Assembly (NCBI GenBank): GCA_030619435.1
Contig: JAUXBI010000061.1
Coordinates: 1-8,567 of the forward strand
Length of the DNA: 8,567 nt
Reading direction: 5' to 3'
DNA from: Syntrophaceae bacterium
GTDB lineage: Bacteria; Desulfobacterota; Syntrophia; Syntrophales; UBA2210
In this document: piece after piece, positions 6,534 through 8,567 of the stretch
How the letters are laid out: each line of letters begins with the position of its first letter
Numbering within the stretch: the first letter of the stretch is position 1
The notes under the pieces: model-generated
What the model was told of the DNA's origin: nothing
The model's input: only the letters and a program-made list of their open reading frames with translations
Database searches by the model: none
Made by a program: the position numbers and the translations under genes

Positions 6534-7190
6534 ATGATGCGAATGCATGAGAAACTGTGTGAAATTTATAAAATGCTTAATGAACATTTCGGCGAGCTTC
6601 ACTGGTGGCCGGGAGAAACTCCTTTCGAGATTGCCGTCGGGGCAATCCTGACCCAGAACACAAACTGGAAAAATGTGGAGATTGCCATAGCGAAGTTGAA
6701 ACAGGCGAAACTCCTCGACCCGCTGAGGCTTTATGTTGTGGAAGACAGTGTCGTTGCCGAACTCATCAGATCTTCAGGGTATTACAATATAAAAACAAAA
6801 AGACTCAAAGCGTTCCTCCGCTTCCTGCAGGAAGAATATGCTGGCAATATGGGGGAGATGTTTAATGAAGAGCTGTGGACACTCCGGGGAAAATTATTGG
6901 ATGTCAACGGAATCGGAGAGGAAACGGCGGACAGTATACTGCTTTATAGCGGCGGCAAACCGGTTTTTGTCGTTGATGCCTACACCCGCAGAATACTGGA
7001 GAGACATGATATTATTACCCGGGATTGGAGTTATAAAGAAATACAGGCGCTTTTCATGGACAATCTTCCACAGAATGCACCACTCTACAATCAGTACCAC
7101 GCCCTGCTTGTAAATACGGGAAAGTGTTTCTGCAGGAAAAAAGCCCCGACTTGTCGGGGTTGCCCCCTTGACACCGGGAAGTTGCCATAA
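6534..7190 (+). CDS. HhH-GPD DNA glycosylase, MagIII / endonuclease III-like
   Basis: The 218-residue product belongs to the endonuclease III superfamily, which removes damaged bases in base excision repair. It shows WWPGETPFEIAVGAILTQNT (24-43), SGYYNIKTKRL (81-91), the helix-hairpin-helix LLDVNGIGEETADSILLY (121-138) and catalytic Asp148 in VVDAYTRRIL. The lysine that gives Nth its lyase activity is Glu130 here, so a monofunctional glycosylase is expected. The WWP, LTQNT and GIG-E-AD patterns resemble Helicobacter MagIII (3-methyladenine glycosylase), and length agrees. Unlike MagIII, the C-terminus has clustered cysteines (198, 200, 207, 210). C-x6-C-x2-C fits an iron-sulfur loop, but the usual fourth Cys position is Lys216. 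ATG 6534 is chosen, with AGGT at 6523-6526. The frame is open back to a TTG at 6501, but that codon lies in repeat-related sequence. The PHP gene follows after 30 bases. Confidence 0.85.
   Translation: MMRMHEKLCEIYKMLNEHFGELHWWPGETPFEIAVGAILTQNTNWKNVEIAIAKLKQAKLLDPLRLYVVEDSVVAELIRSSGYYNIKTKRLKAFLRFLQEEYAGNMGEMFNEELWTLRGKLLDVNGIGEETADSILLYSGGKPVFVVDAYTRRILERHDIITRDWSYKEIQALFMDNLPQNAPLYNQYHALLVNTGKCFCRKKAPTCRGCPLDTGKLP
7137..7159 (-). terminator. Intragenic hairpin that reads as an intrinsic terminator on the minus strand
   Basis: CCCCGAC (7144-7150) and GTCGGGG (7153-7159) are perfectly complementary across a TT. Read on the minus strand the hairpin is followed by C and six T (7142-7137), the layout of an intrinsic terminator. 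It lies inside the last codons of the glycosylase gene. It could stop antisense transcripts that run leftward from the yjbQ side through the PHP gene, or it may simply be coding sequence. Confidence 0.4.
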
Positions 7191-7220
7191 AACAGAAGTC
7201 ATTTCTTCAAAGAGGCGAAT

Positions 7221-8279
7221 ATGAAATTATACGATTACACAGGAGCCATACATTTTCATTCCTCTTATTCTTTCGATGGAAGAGCTTCCATAGAAGAGAT
7301 TATAAAAGCGGCTGGCGAAAACGGTATCGACTTTCTTATGCTTACGGACCATTCCACATTGGGTGCAAGGAAAGGCGGGTTGGAAGGCTGGAATGGGGGG
7401 ATTCTTTTGGTGGTCGGCCAGGAAATATCACCGCGATTCAATCACTATCTCGCGTTTGGTATAGATGAGGAGTTTATCGTCGACGAAAACGATAAAGGGT
7501 ACAGACCGCAGGATTGTATAGACAGGGTGAATGCGCTGGGGGGAATTGGTTTTATAGCCCATCCGGATCACGAAGGAGCGCAAAAGTTTCACGTGAAACA
7601 TTTTCCATGGCAGGACTGGTCAGTCTCCGGCTATACGGGGATGGGAGTATGGGATTTTATGACCGACTGGCAGTCTGCCCTGAAAAGCCTTCCGGACGCA
7701 CTGGTCGCGTACCTCTTTCCCGCTTATGTCTTAAAGGGGCCCAGGGAGATAACCCTGAAAAGATGGGACCATCTTAATAAGGAGGGCAAGGTTGTGGGTA
7801 TCGGTGAGCTGGACAACCATGATACCCCGCGGAAGATATTGGGAATGACAGTAGGTATTTTCCCTTTTAAGAGGGCATTCCGGTTTATCAGGACTCATCT
7901 GCTGCTTGATAATCCTCTGAAGGGAGAAGCCGAAGAAGACATGAATGTCCTTTTGGGTGCTCTCAAAAATGGCCGGGCATATGTAGCCATGGAATATTTC
8001 CGCGACGCGAAAGGCTTTTCTTTTTCTCTCTCCGATCTGAACAGAGAAGTTACAATGGGCGATGAATTTTCTCTGAAAGGGGAGGCATTGTTGTGTGTTA
8101 AGATTCCCGAAAAAGGGAAAATCTGTATCATACAGGATGGTGGTGTGTGTGCGGAGGCGATTGACAAAGATATAACGTGTAAGATATCGCAAAAGGGTGT
8201 TTATCGGGTCGAGGCGTATCTAAGGGTTCGGGGGAAATACAGGCCGTGGATATTTTCAAACCCCGTCTATGTACGGTGA
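7221..8279 (+). CDS. PHP-domain metal-dependent phosphoesterase, CehA/McbA-like
   Basis: The 352-residue product carries a polymerase-and-histidinol-phosphatase (PHP) domain, a metal-binding barrel seen in phosphoesterases and nucleases. Expected ligand motifs are present in order: His11-x-His13 in GAIHFHSSYSFDG, Asp43-His44 in MLTDHST, Glu68 in GQEIS, His75, His114 in FIAHPDHE, and Asp198-x-His200 in GIGELDNHD. The region between HPDHE and GELDNHD (about 118-192) contains a Trp/Phe-rich insert. The last 90 residues (from about 262) look beta-rich, ending PWIFSNPVYVR, as in other CehA/McbA-type proteins. There is no signal peptide, so a cytoplasmic place is likely. Start ATG 7221 has AGAGG five bases upstream. 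It is probably co-transcribed with the glycosylase gene 30 bases before it. Substrate is unknown; the pairing with a repair enzyme does not prove a DNA role. Confidence 0.88.
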   Translation: MKLYDYTGAIHFHSSYSFDGRASIEEIIKAAGENGIDFLMLTDHSTLGARKGGLEGWNGGILLVVGQEISPRFNHYLAFGIDEEFIVDENDKGYRPQDCIDRVNALGGIGFIAHPDHEGAQKFHVKHFPWQDWSVSGYTGMGVWDFMTDWQSALKSLPDALVAYLFPAYVLKGPREITLKRWDHLNKEGKVVGIGELDNHDTPRKILGMTVGIFPFKRAFRFIRTHLLLDNPLKGEAEEDMNVLLGALKNGRAYVAMEYFRDAKGFSFSLSDLNREVTMGDEFSLKGEALLCVKIPEKGKICIIQDGGVCAEAIDKDITCKISQKGVYRVEAYLRVRGKYRPWIFSNPVYVR

Positions 8280-8284
8280 AGGAG

Positions 8285-8567
8285 CTATGTCAGTGTAATA
8301 ATTACCTTTCTCGACGTTCTCGGACCGTCAAACTCACAGAAAAAGATGTTCTGCCATGTGCTGAGGAGAAGCTGTCCGTCCTGTATGGGAACAATTTCTG
8401 ATGGGCCTACAAGGCCCGCCTTCATATGCGCGTCACCATTTCCATCTATTCTGTCATGCAACCACTGTCCCTCCGGGGCTATGGCGCGAAGGCAATTCAA
8501 CACATCGGTTTGTATGTTCAGATCCCAGTTTTCCTGTATCATGATTGCAGCTGTTGCCCCAAGTGCA
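8285..8567 (-). CDS. yjbQ: YjbQ / UPF0047 family protein, C-terminal part, cut by the right window edge
   Basis: Read leftward, the frame enters from the window edge at 8566 and ends at TAG (8285-8287), giving 93 residues; whole family members are about 130-140, so roughly the first third is missing. The piece carries the family signature: IMIQENWD, then PEGQWLHDRIDGNGDAHM (a conserved His in WLHD and the GNGDAH motif), KAGLVGPSEIVPI, and TWQNIFFCEFDGPR near the end. YjbQ proteins are small cytoplasmic trimers; some show thiamine-phosphate synthase activity in vitro, but the true role is unsettled. The gene converges on the PHP gene with only 5 bases between stop codons and no separate terminator visible, so the two transcripts probably overlap. 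The ATG at 8540-8542 is internal, not the start. Confidence 0.92.
   Translation of the reverse strand, partial: ALGATAAIMIQENWDLNIQTDVLNCLRAIAPEGQWLHDRIDGNGDAHMKAGLVGPSEIVPIQDGQLLLSTWQNIFFCEFDGPRTSRKVIITLT

Noticed and set aside
1..8567. tRNA, rRNA, CRISPR or a defence system
   Set aside because: No regularly spaced direct repeats, no rRNA-like sequence and no recognisable tRNA arms seen on reading both strands; all sizeable genes have other clear assignments.

Overview
The window reads as ordinary chromosomal DNA of a Gram-negative bacterium. LPS heptose synthesis (HldD), an HtrA/Do protease and moderate base composition all point that way. The mix of a GSI-alpha type glutamine synthetase, a MagIII-like glycosylase and palindromic intergenic repeats would suit a Desulfobacterota (former Deltaproteobacteria) genome. 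That placement is an inference, not something a marker gene here proves. I see no rRNA, tRNA, CRISPR array, transposase, integrase or phage gene.

Layout, left to right. The N-terminal part of rsmG (16S rRNA methyltransferase) runs leftward off the left edge. Divergent to it, behind a good sigma70-type promoter, is trmJ (tRNA 2'-O-methyltransferase). A palindromic repeat follows. Then comes a tightly spaced rightward cluster: glnA (glutamine synthetase), hldD (ADP-heptose epimerase), an FAH-family enzyme gene and a degP/htrA-type periplasmic protease gene. Gaps in this cluster are 9, 28 and 47 bases, and it closes with a strong intrinsic terminator. A second copy of the palindromic repeat lies just beyond, in inverted orientation. 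Next are a MagIII/endonuclease III-like DNA glycosylase gene and a PHP-domain (CehA/McbA-like) phosphoesterase gene, both rightward. The C-terminal part of a yjbQ (UPF0047) gene points leftward from the right edge and ends 5 bases from the PHP gene.

The central cluster probably forms one transcription unit that joins nitrogen assimilation, outer-membrane LPS core synthesis and envelope protein quality control. The shared logic is not obvious, and a hairpin before htrA may uncouple its expression. The glnA upstream region carries a sigma70-like -35 overlapped by a degenerate sigma54-like -24/-12 element, so nitrogen control is possible but unproven.

I did not find a convincing new multi-gene system. 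The points most worth a second look are: the ~105-base (up to ~140-base) palindromic element present as inverted copies on both sides of the glnA-hldD-FAH-htrA cluster; the glycosylase's non-canonical cysteine set; a perfect hairpin inside that same codon stretch that looks like an intrinsic terminator on the opposite strand; and the overlapping glnA promoter signals.
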